A stretch of 64,000 bases of DNA, taken from the NCBI GenBank assembly GCA_030847615.1, contig JAUMIR010000001.1:377686687-377750686 (forward strand), written 5' to 3'. Source of the stretch: Gambelia wislizenii. Taxonomy: Eukaryota; Chordata; Lepidosauria; Squamata; Crotaphytidae. The notes under the pieces are model-generated. The model did not search any database, had not been told where the DNA came from, and worked only from the letters and a program-made list of their open reading frames with translations. Position 1 is the stretch's first letter. The number at the start of each line of letters is the position of its first letter. The position numbers and the translations under genes were made by a program. Of the stretch, positions 23,614-36,292 are shown piece after piece.

Positions 23614-23619
23614 AATAAA
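23614..23619 (+). promoter_or_regulatory. MPPED2: distal polyadenylation signal
   Basis: AATAAA preceded by TATATGCA and followed about 25 bases later by TTTTGTTTGAG, a plausible downstream element. This is the likely main end of MPPED2. Confidence 0.6.
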
Positions 23620-23639
23620 ATTGCAAGATTTTTAAATAC

Positions 23640-25400
23640 TTTTGTTTGAGCAGTCTTTTGACTCTTTCAGTTATTTACAGGCTTTGAGTCAATAAACTAT
23701 TCTGCACATCTTTTCCTCAGTTTTAGAAAACTGAACTGCACCTAAGTTTAGCAGGATTTCTAAGCCACCTGTAAGCTTTGGTTGTCCAGTCCTTCCAGTG
23801 ACTATTCTTGCTATATAGAAAATGCTGTAGCTACAATTCTTTAGTGTGCACACAGAGCCATGTTTTCACTACTCAACTGGAAACACTGGTATCTTAATTT
23901 TTGGCCCCTACTAGAATAGGCTATTTGGATCATTGGGTCTTAAACATAAGTGTTGACTTACCACTGAGCACTTGGCTCTCATTGGAACTACCAAATGGAT
24001 TTAATCCCAGTTGCTCAAGAAGGGAAACAACCCAAAGTACATCTGCATGCATAACAGCACTACAAGTACACTGAATGCAGACATTGTGGATCAGACAAAA
24101 ATGGCCAAATGCTTCCTCAGGGGATGTTGTTCATGTATAAGATGTAACAGGACTTCAACCATTGTGTTTGTTGTAGCTTGGGCCCATAATTGTGCAACTC
24201 TTTTTTTGGGGGGTGGGGGAAGCCTACATGATACAATGGCAATTTACCTGCTTCATTATGTTTCTAGAGCAGTAAGAAGCTGTTTTCATTTAGTTATTGT
24301 AGACACATATGATGCAGTAGGCTTTTCCAAAAAAATGTTTTTCTTGATTTTGTGTTAGTAATATGGACAAGGACAGGATAGAAATGGAATTAATGAACAA
24401 ATAGGTTCACACATTTCTCTTCTATATATGCTCCTCTCTATTCTACTTTGTCATTGAGAGACCTGCAAACATTTCTACATTTCAGTAACTCAGTTGGTTT
24501 ATAACCAATAAGAATATTGGTTTGCTACCATTTGCTACCACCTGTCAGTTTTATTCTGGAAGGCCCATAGTCAAGTTTGAGGTAAGCTAGCTTAGCATTT
24601 TTACTGAAATTATAAAGAACCTTCTGCATTATACAAGTGAGCCCATATACTGTTTTATCTCAAAGTTAGGCATTATTTCATTATAAGTTTTCCATCTGCA
24701 AATCACTTGAGTAGCATGAATTAAGTAGGTCATTTGTTGTTACTTACTGACACTGCCATTGGTTTCCATAGGTACTTTTAACTAGTTTGTTGTATTTAAG
24801 AACTCTACAAGATTTTCTGTGGTGACCTCATAAAAAAATTATGCATTCAACAAGCAATCATGAGTTGCATTGATTTCAGTGAAACAGATTTAAGCCAGTA
24901 CGTAGATTTAGTTATCTCACTGAAGAGACCTAAACATGCTTAATTTGGGCTGGATCCTGTCCTTAATTTATTTCTCTTCTTTGTGATCAATAGTTATTAC
25001 ATGAAGATTAACTTACTACATGAAAGGCAGTAAGACACAATGCCGTTCATCAGACTCTTAATTTAAAGACATTTTCTTGTCCCCTAATTATGAACATGAG
25101 CCCACCAAAGTGTAATACTTAAATCCCAATTTCAGTGGAAGAGATTTTACCACATACTTAAAATCTCACCGAATTGGTGGAATGTAAAAGTGCTAAACAT
25201 TGCCTTGCTCCATATTTTTGGCTGGTCTGATCCTGCAATAATGTGGTAAAGAGCATGACCCTCTCAAGCTGTCCATGGGGGTCAGTTAATGGGGGGGGTT
25301 ATATGGTCCAGTTTTTGCATAATCAGCCATTCACACAGTATGCTTAGCTCACACTGGAGTCAGTGTGGTGAAGGGCTAGTTCATTTACCTGTATGACAGG
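23640..25400. other. intergenic, no feature recognised
   Basis: Apparently single-copy A+T-rich DNA downstream of MPPED2. No exon or recognisable repeat. Confidence 0.45.
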
Positions 25401-25402
25401 GA

Positions 25403-25892
25403 ACTGAGACCTTGTCTAGACAGTCTATTTACCCATCTTGGTCCCATCTTTGAGCCCTGCAGTCCTAACGAAGCAGGCTTTTGCCCCCCCAGGGCAAAGA
25501 AGAGGTTAAGATGGGGTAAAGCCTGATAAACTGTTGTATTAAAATACCTGGGGGGAAAAATTCAAAAGAAACTGATCGGTCCCAACAGAACCACCAGAGG
25601 TCCTACTGCCACACTGGCCTGTTAACTGCAGCTGCCATCTGCGTTGCACTCTCTGGATCCAGGAAGGAGGCCCACAGTATGAGACCAGGCTGGTCACATG
25701 CAGGGGGTCTTGCTTATGATCTGCAGACTTGCTTCGGAGTTTGGGATGCAGGCGGCAGTGGCTACAAGGACTGGCCAGTGTGGCAATCTGGACTCCATTC
25801 TGTTTTGTGCCAGTAACAGGGAAAGGAATGGGCCAGATCCACAGTCAGAGTATGTGGGTGGGGAGCCAGCATATTCTGGCCCATGTCGATGA
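25403..25892 (-). repeat. unidentified ~500-bp repeat family, copy 1
   Basis: Read on the - strand it starts near ATATGCTGGCTCCCC. It then carries GTGGATCTGGCCCATT, GCAAGACCCCCTGCATGTGACC, in part, a TGTGGGCCTCCTTCC segment and GGACTGCAGGGCTC, and ends TCTAGACAAGG. The same blocks occur in the same order at 41640, 51205 and 53415/54395. It has no coding potential, and I do not recognise the family. Confidence 0.65.
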
Positions 25893-25907
25893 GGCCCAAC
25901 CTGGATA

Positions 25908-25935
25908 AGTATGTATGTATGTATGTATGTACGTA
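25908..25935 (+). repeat. (GTAT)n microsatellite
   Basis: About six GTAT units immediately next to unidentified-repeat copy 1. Confidence 0.9.
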
Positions 25936-25939
25936 TTTT

Positions 25940-27060
25940 GCTAGTCCATGCAATAAAATGTATTTTCTCTTTTAAAATAGGAGAAAAGTTACCACTGCCA
26001 TCAAAGAAATTTAGATCAGGCATCTCAGGTCTAAATGGATTGTCTTTTTGTCTGTCTTTCCTTAAAGCTGTATGAGAAGGTCCCCTATGGCTATGCAAGA
26101 ACCTCTAGTTGGAAGGAGCTACCAGTGCTCAGTCTTTTCAAGTGATTGATTAACCATACTATAGTCGATTAACCTTTCCACTCTGAGAGAGCACCTTTCA
26201 TCTAGTCATCTTGAAAAGGTTGAAAGCAGTCAAGGCCTTTATCAAATGAGGCCTGCAAAACAGGATGTTCCACCAAGGTGATTGGTTGCCCAGTTCTCTG
26301 TGTCTAGTGAATTCAACAGACCTAGAGGTCAAGCATTTATTAGACTAAGAGACTTTCAAATCAATCTGATCTACTCCAGGCAAATTCTACCAGGATTATG
26401 CCAAAATAGTGTCTAAAAGGCTGATTGATGAAATAACTTAAGTCCTGGTTATTGCTAATTGTATTTCTTGTAACATTACCAAGGCTTAAAGAAGATTTCC
26501 TACTTCAGTATATATTATGCAGGTAAATACTGAAATAAGTAACTGCTACATAATAAATTTTGTAGACGTTTTGTACAGAGGTCAAGCCCTAAAAGCCTGC
26601 TTAGGCTGAAGCTGCTTTCCAAACCGTAATCAGTCTTTCCATATTTGATTGCAGAAGAACTAAATTAACATCCTTGTCACCAATGTAGCCACAACCTAAT
26701 GGTAGAAGCTCAAATTTGTTTGAAAAATTACATTGTGGCAAATACGAATATGTGAAATAAGAAGCTGTCTCTCTTAATACCTAACAGGTATCGGTCAGTT
26801 GAAAACTGATGCACCTAGTCCAGTCCAACACTGCCATTGTTTTGTTTTAATTATGAAAAGGATGTCAAAAATTCCTCCATAATAAAGATTAAAGGGCATT
26901 ATTGTAAATACTGTTCCATTTTGAAGTGTAAACTTTAATATGCATTCAGGCTTCTCATCCATAATAAAAATTCTGTGCATAATCCTTACTTACACTCACC
27001 TGTTATTCAGTTAAAATCCCATTATTATTTAATCTTGCAAGTTGTGTACATTAACCATTA
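25940..27060. other. intergenic, no feature recognised
   Basis: Apparently single-copy; no coding or repeat signal seen. Confidence 0.45.
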
Positions 27061-27068
27061 CCTTAGAC

Positions 27069-27265
27069 CAGCCTTTCTCAACCTTTTTACCCTGGTGGAA
27101 CCCTTGAAACAATTTTCAGTTTTCAGGGAACCCCTGCCTAAAAATTATTACATCTACAGTTCAAAAAAAATGTGGTTTTCCCCCTCAATCTCAATATCTC
27201 ACGGACCCACTAGCAACCTCTCCAGGAACCCTAAGGTTCCAGGGAACCCTGGTTGAGAAACCCTG
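27069..27265. mobile_element. hAT-like MITE, copy B
   Basis: Terminal inverted repeats are CAGCCTTTCTCAACC and GGTTGAGAAACCCTG. Flanking octamers CCTTAGAC and CCTTAAGA are near matches, consistent with an 8-bp hAT target duplication. The interior matches the copy at 18376-18550, including TGGAACCCTTGAAACAATTT. Confidence 0.8.
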
Positions 27266-27269
27266 CCTT

Positions 27270-30200
27270 AAGATCAATCCATAGGTTGGTCATTTCTTTG
27301 GTCAACATCTGAATTCATGTGAGGTGTTCTTCATTATTTTTGTCTACATGGCATTCTCTCACATTCCTTGCAAGCTTTATTGTGTCAGTAGATGAATATG
27401 GTTTGTTGGACCAGTGTTAAGATCCAAGCTAAGTCGGTTGAACAGTGCATGAATTATGTTGCTTGGGCAACTCGAAGAAATATCATCACACACACCCCCC
27501 AAAAGGCCAGACTGTTATTGAACTACTGAAAATACTTGACTAGCATCAGTTGTAGTCGTATGTACTCGTAATACAATTGCTCAACAGAGACTGACTGTTG
27601 TGAGCCAGCGGACAATATCTTCCAACTTGTGTCTTTTTCTCCATCTTTGTTACTTGATCTACACCCTGCCTTCATTTGTAGTCCTTAACTTCCATCTTCT
27701 GTAATTGTTTGCTTGTACCTCTTCTGGGCTAACATCCTTTCGTCCCTCTGCTCCATTTCCTGGCATGCAGTTCATTCATACTTTTTCATATTTTCAGCCA
27801 ATAGACTCCAAGGCAGTGTAGAGTATATTAGAAGTGTTTAAAAATGCAGGGTTCCAATGTTCCCTGTTAAACACGAGAGTATATAGCAAATGCTCCCTTC
27901 TCACTGCATTTCATTCCTGGGAAGTACAGCCAATTTGCAGAGTACACACGCGCAGCAGTGTTAACGTAATAATCTTAGCATACATGAAAATGAAAATACC
28001 GTAGATTGCTTATAGACAACCAACACCCTTTCCTGTCTCAAGTTACTTGTTTAGCCAAATAATCACTCAAGACTCATAAAAGTAGCTTAAAAAGTGCAAA
28101 AACTTATTTACTCACATATTCAGAGCATTATGCATGGCAGAACTTCAGTACAGCTTCAAAGTAGACTAAAACTACTTAAAAATGACTAAAAACTACATCA
28201 TAACAAAAGAATATGCAGGACTCCCTGAGAGGGAGGTCTTCTCAAAACATGGCTAAGAGTGGGGGAGAGGTAAAGACCTCGTGGCTGGCTTCCAGACAAA
28301 GGAGGAAGACTTAGATACTCCCCTTTCCCTAGAAGCCCAATAGCAAAACATTAGAAATTACATCAACACACACTGTTTGGCTTCTCAGTTAACCCTTCAA
28401 TAGCAAAAACATTTCCACTTACTGGATTGCAAACTATATATCCCAATAGAGTACAACTTTGTCTACGTTCATATATTTTAAATGTGTAGCAGCAAATTTT
28501 AGATAGTCTCTTGGTTCTGTTTTTTCTAAAGCTCCTGATATCTTATGTGTTTGCTTCTTTCCTATATACTGCCAGTATCTTTTAAGATTAGCTAAAATAC
28601 AATTTGCCATCTATGTTTCATATTTCACTAGCAAAGCAATGGCACTTCCTACTCCTGGAAATGCATGAAGGCAAACATTGTTTATCAATATGATACTTAG
28701 TTGGACTATGCACAATCCACAGTTCATATTTTAGAAGGTCTCCAGTGTGGAAAATTATATAAGGCAAGGACAGACATCCAAATCACATTTCCTCATGTCT
28801 TGTGTACTAATAAGTGAAGAGATAATGGACCGAAGAATGTGTTCTCAGTTCTTTGATATTACAACAGGGCATGTGCAAAAGGTTGTCTCTGAAGTACATG
28901 GGGCTCAAAGTGTTTTACAGCTTTGTGTATCAAGTTTTCTCACAGCCCTTACAAGCAATGCTTGAGTAAGAATGTTAACTCTTTCCAAGTTTCCAATACT
29001 GGCTCTCACATCAACTGAGATTTTATATGTGTGTACACACACACACACACACACACATATGTAGCAAGCAATTATGTTCTTAAAGGAAGGATAAATTTCT
29101 TCCATAGCAAATATTCATTTGAGAAAGGTTCTCAACAGAGCAGAGTTAGTTTACATAATGAATATTATCCAAATATCTTTTGATTTCAGAATTACAATGG
29201 AGTCTCCAATTTACCCAGTAATGTGACTATCAATCATTTTGAACTCTCCAACACCTCACCAAATTAGGGTGTGTCCCCCCCCGCCGAGACGATTGTGGGG
29301 AATGTTTAATGTAGTTCAGCACCACTACATACCATTAGTTGTGTGGTTTCCATAAAAGTTCTAAAGTGAGCCACAAAGGTCTTCCATGAGATTGTCAAGA
29401 ACGAGCCTGTTACAGATAGATGTTCCACTTTACTTTACAGCACGTTACTGTCACTGTAAGTTTAATCTTACTCAGAGGAAATCAAGTGTACAGAAAAACA
29501 TAGTCTGCCTACTTGATTGATACCACCCTTCTTCAGTGAAGGGCTCAGTCACATGCCAGTCACTTTTTCTGCACCAATTGGATTGAACTTGCTACTGCAT
29601 TTCAAGTATGAGTTTCATAGGCAACAGCTTCTCCAGATAGTTAGCAGTAGCAGTAGTTCTCTAAAGCGACAGGACATTAAAAAGAAACACACACACAAGC
29701 CTGACTTGTTTTCTAATCTGCTTCTCTGTAAGCAGTAAACTGTGTTTCTATTTCATTAGTTTTGTTGAAGACTAGTTATCTCCTTTGGGAAATGAGTGGC
29801 TGGCGTCAATCTATGATACACAGGATTCTCTTTCTTAAACTACTATTTATGTTTGCAATAAGTAGAACATAAATAGCCCAAGCTTGTGGAATCGACTTTG
29901 TTCCTCCCTAAAATTTCACCAGCCAGAAACAAGCAGAGAAACTGGCTGAGAATAAGAGAGGGCATATACTTAGAGTACCTTAGCCCTGGAATTTTTTTTT
30001 CAGTACTTAGATCTGAGCCCACAATCTGTTCACTTAAAAAATCTATTCCTGGTTTTCCCCACCTCAAGCTTTCTTTGTTGTAGGGCCCTAATTTGGAGGG
30101 AGGAGGTTTTGCTTTTGTTAAACAGCTGTTGATCAGCTGAAAATGTTGCAGAAATTTACCTGTAGGACCTGCTCTATCTTCTGCCCATCCTAGAAGTAGA

Positions 30201-30620
30201 AGAAACAGCTTGTTTGGCATTAAATATGCAGTTTGGTGAAATATCTATCAGTATATGCCCCAGTATTATTAATGTGTGCTTATGTGTTCCATGAATCCCC
30301 TCCTATTGCACTGGAAGCCCCTCCAAAATGTTCATTATCTTCCCAATTACTCAACAAGAACACTTTTCTGCAACCGAGATCCCCCCCACCTTTTTTTTTT
30401 AGCACCACAAATACTGGAACAAGAAACAAAGGAAAGAGATTGATAGGAACTGACAAAATATTTGTGTATTGTTTTTGTGAGTGAAGGGTAACAGTCTATG
30501 AGAGAGGCATAGGAAATTCCTATCTGTCTGGGTTTTTAGATTTTCTTAGCAGCACTGTTGAATTCTGTGATGATGGACTTCTTTGGAGGTTTCCTTCTTA
30601 GGTCTAGAAAGCTCTAAGTG
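27270..30620. other. intergenic, no clear feature
   Basis: Mostly unrecognised A+T-rich DNA. The block at 28080-28400 has a composition resembling an inverted LTR fragment, but no ends could be found. A (CA)n tract is at 29034-29057. Confidence 0.4.
29034..29057 (+). repeat. (CA)n microsatellite
   Basis: Twelve CA units, interrupted only at the edges. Confidence 0.95.
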
Positions 30621-30800
30621 GAATCTCTACCGACTGAACCAGGAAATAACGAGGCCAGACACAAGATATGGGTTGATAAGGATCACTTTATTTAATTTAA
30701 CCTCTTTAAACATTCCAGCTGCAATGGGGGGAGGCAACCTAGCATGCCACTCACCTAATTACAGGCCTCATAGCCTGGTCCATCATCAAAATTGATCCCC
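30620..30800 (-). mobile_element. possible LTR 3' end (polyA signal and U5)
   Basis: On the - strand, AATAAA (complement of 30687-30692) is followed by GTGATCC, ATCTTGTGTCTGGCCTCG and TTATTTCCTGG. This resembles the R/U5 end of an LTR retroelement. The opposite end is not clear; several overlapping - strand frames up to 31422 have no recognised product. Confidence 0.3.
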
Positions 30801-32828
30801 TGTCCAAACGGCTTCACCATTGGAGAAGGGCTGCATTCTAGAAAATTTCCAGAGAAAGAAGGGTTGCAGCTGATCAATTTGGCAGGTAACCCATGGCTGA
30901 AATCCTACATCAGAATACATCATATTTACTGAAGTATATTTACTAGAGTTGCTTCTTCTGTCCAGCAGCTTCCCCGAGTGTGCCAGAAAAGCAAATGGAT
31001 TGCTGGTTATAGCTTCATCTTCCTGGCCATTGATAGGATGCAGAGGTGCGGCTGGGCATCTCAATCTACACATTGGAAGGCTGCTCCTCCCTCCCTCTGT
31101 ACTCGAGCAGACAGAATGAACCCAAAGACAATTAGTGGCTGGGAGATGAAGTGGCATCCAGCGGCCTCCGGTTTTTGTGCCCTGGGCCAATGGCCTTGCA
31201 GAAGGAGGTACTGGATATGTCTTTCCACAAGGTCCAGCAGTTTACACACAGGCATAACCTCCCAGTTACATCTGTTATTGTCACCAACAGGATGCTAGGC
31301 ATAATCTGAGTGTCAAAAACAAAGTTAAGTTCTATGGGCTCGATAGAATTATCTTCACTGTTTGTTGCCATGAAAGATGTCCGGCTGGTAACAGAGTATG
31401 ATGATGTTGGTTGGTGTCCCATTATCCTTTTTGTTTCTCATGGGAGCATGGGTGTGTGCAGCTGACACAGATAAGCAAATCTCTGTAACATACTGCCTTC
31501 ATTAACGCTTGAATATATTTGCTGCATCTGGTGCAATATCATTTGTAGCAACCATCCATGTTGACTTGTCCTCTGAAAATAAAATGAAGTGAGCTTGAAG
31601 CATTTCTCAAACATCAGAGACTGAAGCTCATTATTGTAGCTGAGTATGAATAACATCACCTAGCCAGACTGCTAATAAGGTCAGTTTTATCAAACTAATA
31701 TCAAGTCACAGAACATTGTCTGACAGGTTCATGGAGGGGAAGGGGAGAGACAAAAGTAAAGGGTACTGTCTAGAGCTTATTGAAGACAGCAGGAGAAAAT
31801 GAGATAGATTTTGATGAATCACGATTGTACACTGTCATCTTTTCATTACTCAAATGCATTTTTGTTTTGTGATATCAACATTCAAAGGGTGCAAATGGGT
31901 GATTTGGAAAATGTGCACTTGAAACACAAAGTGTAAGAAGAATATAAATATTTTTATTGTGACTTTCCCCCCACCCCTTTTTTAAAAAAGCAGGATTATT
32001 TATTTAGCAATCTTTTCTTAAGATGCACATACTCTGTGTGGAAGCCTAGTCCTGTTTTTAATTTTTTCAGACCCACTCAGAAGGGCTTTTAGACACCATA
32101 TAATAAATTTCTTACTTAAACTGTGTCGTGATGGATTTAGTCCCTGATGTAAAGACATGCTTGAATGATGAGGGCAAGTAAGCACCATGGCTTCACTGAT
32201 GATTTAGGATTTGCTAGCTTTTATATGGAATAAGAGGGAAAGCTGGCCTGGTGTCAGCAATCATTACAAATTGTCTGGGATGTGCATCCCCACCATAGTG
32301 GCACCTGCGAGATTGCTTAGTAACTACATTACTATGAAAACAGACTTTTCCAGGGGAATGAGTTATGCATCTCAACAACCATAACAATATGCAGACGACC
32401 CAAGCTGGAGCTGCAGATTCAGCAATGTTATATTTTCAGTGGTATGAATATTTACATAAGTGCACGATAAGCTAGAGAAGCAGGACTTCTGTGGAGGATG
32501 CCAAAATGAAATAAAATATTTTTCAAAGAACCTCCACTAGTCCATTTGCTTTCACCCTACTGTTTCATAAAGGTTTACAGTGTTGTCTGCTGGTAGATTT
32601 TAGGGTTGCCAGTTGAAATAACGGTTGTGTAGGAGAGGGAATTTCAGCATATTTACTTATGGACTTAGTCCCCATTGTGTGACAAGCAACACCTACTGAA
32701 ATTCCCTCTTTTACACAACCTTTAAACGGACAGAAACTTTGTCCTTCATTTCACCTGGCAATTCTGTTTACAGAACTTGGGTGGAATAGGATATTCATCA
32801 CAATAACTAAGGTGAGGATATACTGTAA
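30801..32828. other. intergenic, unrecognised, partly high-complexity
   Basis: Open frames at 30786-31422 overlap on both strands and match nothing I know. The 32.0-32.6 kb part is non-repetitive and of balanced composition, so a conserved non-coding element is possible. Confidence 0.35.
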
Positions 32829-33043
32829 GAGCCAACGGGGTCTAGTGGTTTGAGTGTTAGACTGGATTATCAGGATTTGAATCTCCTCTCAGCCATGGAA
32901 ATCAACTGGTTGACCTTGGGTAAGTCACACTATCTCAGCCTTAGAGGAAGGCAATAGCAATTCTCCTCTGAATAAATCTTGCCCAAAAAAACCTATGATG
33001 GAGTCACCATAAACTGGAATCAGACACGCCTAACAACAACAAG
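32829..33043 (+). repeat. Sauria-type SINE
   Basis: Full-length copy. The tRNA head is GTCTAGTGGTTTGAGTG and GGATTTGAATC. The body is TTGACCTTGGGTAAGTCACA, then GGAAGGCAATAGCAA and AATCTTGCC. The tail is GAGTCACCATAAACTGGAAT and (AAC)n. Confidence 0.9.
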
Positions 33044-33280
33044 GGCACACCTTAGAATTGTGTCATTCAGTCATATACAGTTTATGGAAATCAAGGACAG
33101 AAAATTGGTGCTCATATTCAAATTCCTGTCTTTAAATCCTTTGTTTGGTCTTGATCACATCATCTGTGTGTGGGGGGCGGGGGCGGAATGGGGAAACATG
33201 ACATCTCTCTCCAAAAGGATCACCTTAAATGTAAAGTACTGTATGTTTTAAGGTATATTTTTGACTCTTTATTCTTATTT

Positions 33281-33546
33281 AGTTAGTTAGTTAGTTATAC
33301 CCCGCTCTTCAGCCACAAGGCTATCAGAGCAGCTTACAAATTGTTTTAAGCAATAGCTATTTACACATCTACACTGCATTAAAGAGTTTCCAATGTGCTA
33401 GCTAATTGCCCCCCACAAGCTGGGTACTCATTTTACCGACCTACGAAAGGATGGAAGGCTGAGTGAACCTTGGAGCCCGCTGGAATCGAACTTGCAACGT
33501 GGTGGCTTGCAGTACTGGTATTTAACCACTGCGCCACCAGGCAGTG
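33281..33546 (-). repeat. tRNA-derived SINE with a different tail
   Basis: Read on the - strand, a tRNA-like head (GGTGGCGCAGTGGTTAAATA, then CAAGTTCGATTCCAGC) is followed by CTTCCATCCTTTCGTAGGTC, in part, and GTACCCAGCTTG. The end, GCGGGGTATAACTAACTAAC, resembles an L2-like LINE 3' end more than BovB, followed by (CTAA)n. Confidence 0.8.
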
Positions 33547-33555
33547 CTCCGTGTT

Positions 33556-35035
33556 TTTATTTTTATAAAACTAAAAATATTCATTTTTATTAAGTTTTTT
33601 GCCATATACCTCATAGACACATTTAACCTCCTTATACCAGCAATTCCAAACACTTCAGAACAAAACAACAACAAACAAAACTTAAACTTAAACATTTAAA
33701 CATATATAATTAGACAAAAACCCCACCCTCCCCTTAAAACAAAAAGACATTCCACATGTTCCTAAATTGCTTCTATATTTAAATGATCTAAGTTTCCACC
33801 TCTTTATCTACCATTTCACGTAGTCCATCTATTTATCAACCTATTAATAATTCACCTTCCTACCTAAGTTACAGAATAAAAAGAGTAAGAATATCCCTAA
33901 CAATAACAATATTCCTTAACTGTTAAATCCTAATGTACATGTATCCCCTCATATACGTTTTAAATACTTTATAAATGGCTCCCAAGTTTTCATGAAGTTT
34001 TCCATAGCACTTCCTCTTTTTAGGTTTGTTAATATATCCATTTGTGCCACTTCCATTACTTTCTCGATCCAGTCCATACATGTTGGTATTCTTTTGGATT
34101 TCCATTGCCTTGCGTAGACCAATCTTGCCACAGTTATTAAGAAATTATTAATTTACCATGCTTCATTTTGTTTGTATTATCTAGATCTAACGTATTTAAT
34201 AAGTATGGTTCCAGTCTTTGTTTTATTTTGAATCCTAATATTTTTTCCATTTTTTAATTGATTTTGGACCAAAATCTTTGTGTCTTTGTACACTTCCACC
34301 ATAAGTGGAAGGATGTGCCTACATGACCCTTACATTTCCAGCATAAATTTGAACAATTTTTAAACATTTTAGCTAATTTTTCAGGAGTTAAGTACCAATC
34401 ATACATCATTTTATAAAAAATTTCTTTTAAATTATAGGAACAGGTAAATTTTAGCCCTTTATTCCAACTATATTCCCACTGGTTCATATAAATATTATGT
34501 CCTACTTTTGTTGCCCATTTAATCATGCATTGTTTAATTTGTTCTTCTTCAGTACTGAATTTTAACAATATTCTATCTAATTTTTAAATTAGATGATTTT
34601 TATCTAAATATACATTTTTCTCCAATTCTGATATTTGTCCATCATATTGCCACATTTTTAGATCTTTTTTACTTCCTGGTTTCAATTGCTGATATGCTAA
34701 CCAGAATAATACCTTCTTTTTCTAACACTTCTCTTTCTTTAACCACCCATTTCCCCAATTTTTTCACCATTATGTCCTTGTAGGTTAACCAGTTATTATT
34801 TTTTTATTCTCATTTGCAAAAGGCTTCCTGGGGTGAAAGCCAGCTTGGAATTTTCAAATGTATCCTTTCTTGATATTTCTGCCAGATTCTTATTAATGAT
34901 CTTCTAACAATATGATTTTTAAATTCTGCATTTACTTTCACTTTCCCGTACCATAGATATTTTTTTGGAATTCCTTCCATCCATTGGTTTATGGGAATAT
35001 TGGGATGGACTGAGATTTCATTTTCCAATAGGAGA
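33556..35035 (-). mobile_element. 5'-truncated L1 LINE (ORF2 C-terminus)
   Basis: Three - strand open frames read L1 ORF2 C-terminal sequence in order. 35028-34810 has IRIWQKYQERIHLKIPSWLS and PQEAF. 34568-34254 has MYDWYLTPEKLAKMFKN and a Cys-rich block CWKCKGHVGTSFHLWWKC. 34131-33949 has a further tail. Frame breaks between them show it is dead. The 3' end lies at the low coordinate. Confidence 0.85.
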
Positions 35036-35039
35036 GCAG

Positions 35040-35960
35040 GGTCTCCTACACTTCCGCCCCTTTGAGGAGGTGAGATTAGAGAGAGACCTCAGATTCTGCT
35101 AATGGCTCCACACTAGCCCAGGACACCATTGTTTTAGGATCTGATGGATCTATTATTTTGTAATCTGTGGCCACTCACAGTTCAAGAAGACCTACTATCC
35201 CAAGGAAACATCTTTCATCCAGCACCAAGCTGGTTATAACTGCGCACCTGAAGCCTGAGCAAGAAAAGCTAGAAGGCGTGGGTCAGAGGTGGTGAGCACC
35301 ATGTTTGTGGCCCATAAGCCACCCACCAATAGATTGTATGAGTTACCCTGGAGAGTATTTTGCAGGTGATGTATGCAGAAATGGGAGATCTAAAAGGCTT
35401 CACTCAATCTGATTCTGTCCTTGTAGTAAGGTTAAGGCTATTTTGAAATCTACACACCCAAGTACTTCAGCTCAGCATCCTCTCATAAAGAAATTCCTTT
35501 TGGGAGAAATGAACATCAGCCCTTCTGTGATACACCATTTTCCAACTTGGAGGTTTGTGTGTAGTACTCAAATGTGTCCACTGCTCCACTGTTTCAGCTG
35601 CTAAGGCTGCACAGTAGCATTTCTTAAGTGGAAGGATTTGTTTCTTATTGCCATCACATCAACACACAAGTTGGTGCTCATTCCATCTGCAAAGAACTCT
35701 GTATCTTCCAAACAGACACATTTGTGTTCTGCTTTGATCCATACTTCATCCCAAAGTTTAACACTGTTTTTCACAGATTTCAGGAAGTCATCCAGCCTTC
35801 CTTCTGTCCAAACTCAGAGGTAGAAAAGGAAAGACAGTGGCACATTTTGGAATGTAAGAAGTACACTCAAGATCTGTGTTTCTCAGACTCCTGGGTTTAG
35901 GACTTCGGAGAGTTTAGTCATTTTCTTCCATCCCAAAACAATGGGGGAAGGTCTCATCCA
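35040..35960. other. intergenic, no feature recognised
   Basis: Apparently single-copy; open frames near 35.63-35.90 kb have no recognisable domain. Confidence 0.4.
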
Positions 35961-35964
35961 CAAC

Positions 35965-36292
35965 TTGATAGCTATGTTTAAAGATTTGAAAGGATGTTAT
36001 CTTGAAGAAGGAGCAAGGTTGTTTTCTGCTGCTCCAGAGAGTAGGACACAGAGCATTGGATTCAACTACAAGAAAAGAGATTCCACCTAAACATTAGAAA
36101 GATCTTCCTGATGGTAAGGCTGTTTGACAGTAGAATGCACTGCCTTGGAATGGTGAAGTCTCCTTCTTTGGAGGCTTTTAAACAGAGGCTGGACAGCCAT
36201 CTGTCAGGTGTGCTTTGATTGTGTGTTCCTGCATGGCAGGAGGTTGGACTGGATGGCCCTTGTGGTCTCTTCCAGCTCAGATTCTGTGTTCT
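35965..36292 (+). mobile_element. CR1 LINE 3' end
   Basis: GAAGAAGGAGCAAGGTTGTT, in part, TTCTGCTGCTCCAGAGA, ACATTAGAAAGATCTTCCTG, GAGGCTTTTAAACAGAGGCT and TGGATGGCCCTTGTGG. This is the CR1 3' end in + orientation and is homologous to the inverted copy at 9753-10257. It is more diverged and lacks the octamer tail. Confidence 0.85.

Larger units (their letters stand above)
22129..23634 (+). other. MPPED2: MPPED2 3' UTR
   Basis: A+T-rich, non-repetitive sequence directly after the stop codon. It contains several AATAAA signals; the last strong one lies at 23614. The UTR end is inferred from that signal and the T/GT-rich sequence after it. No transcript evidence is available. Confidence 0.7.

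Noticed and set aside
25908..25935. A CRISPR-like or tandem-array signal
   Set aside because: It is a simple tetranucleotide microsatellite. No spaced direct repeats of CRISPR type exist in this window.
33281..33546. A tRNA gene
   Set aside because: The tRNA-like head belongs to a SINE with a body and LINE-like tail. No intact tRNA fold with a CCA-adjacent end was seen.
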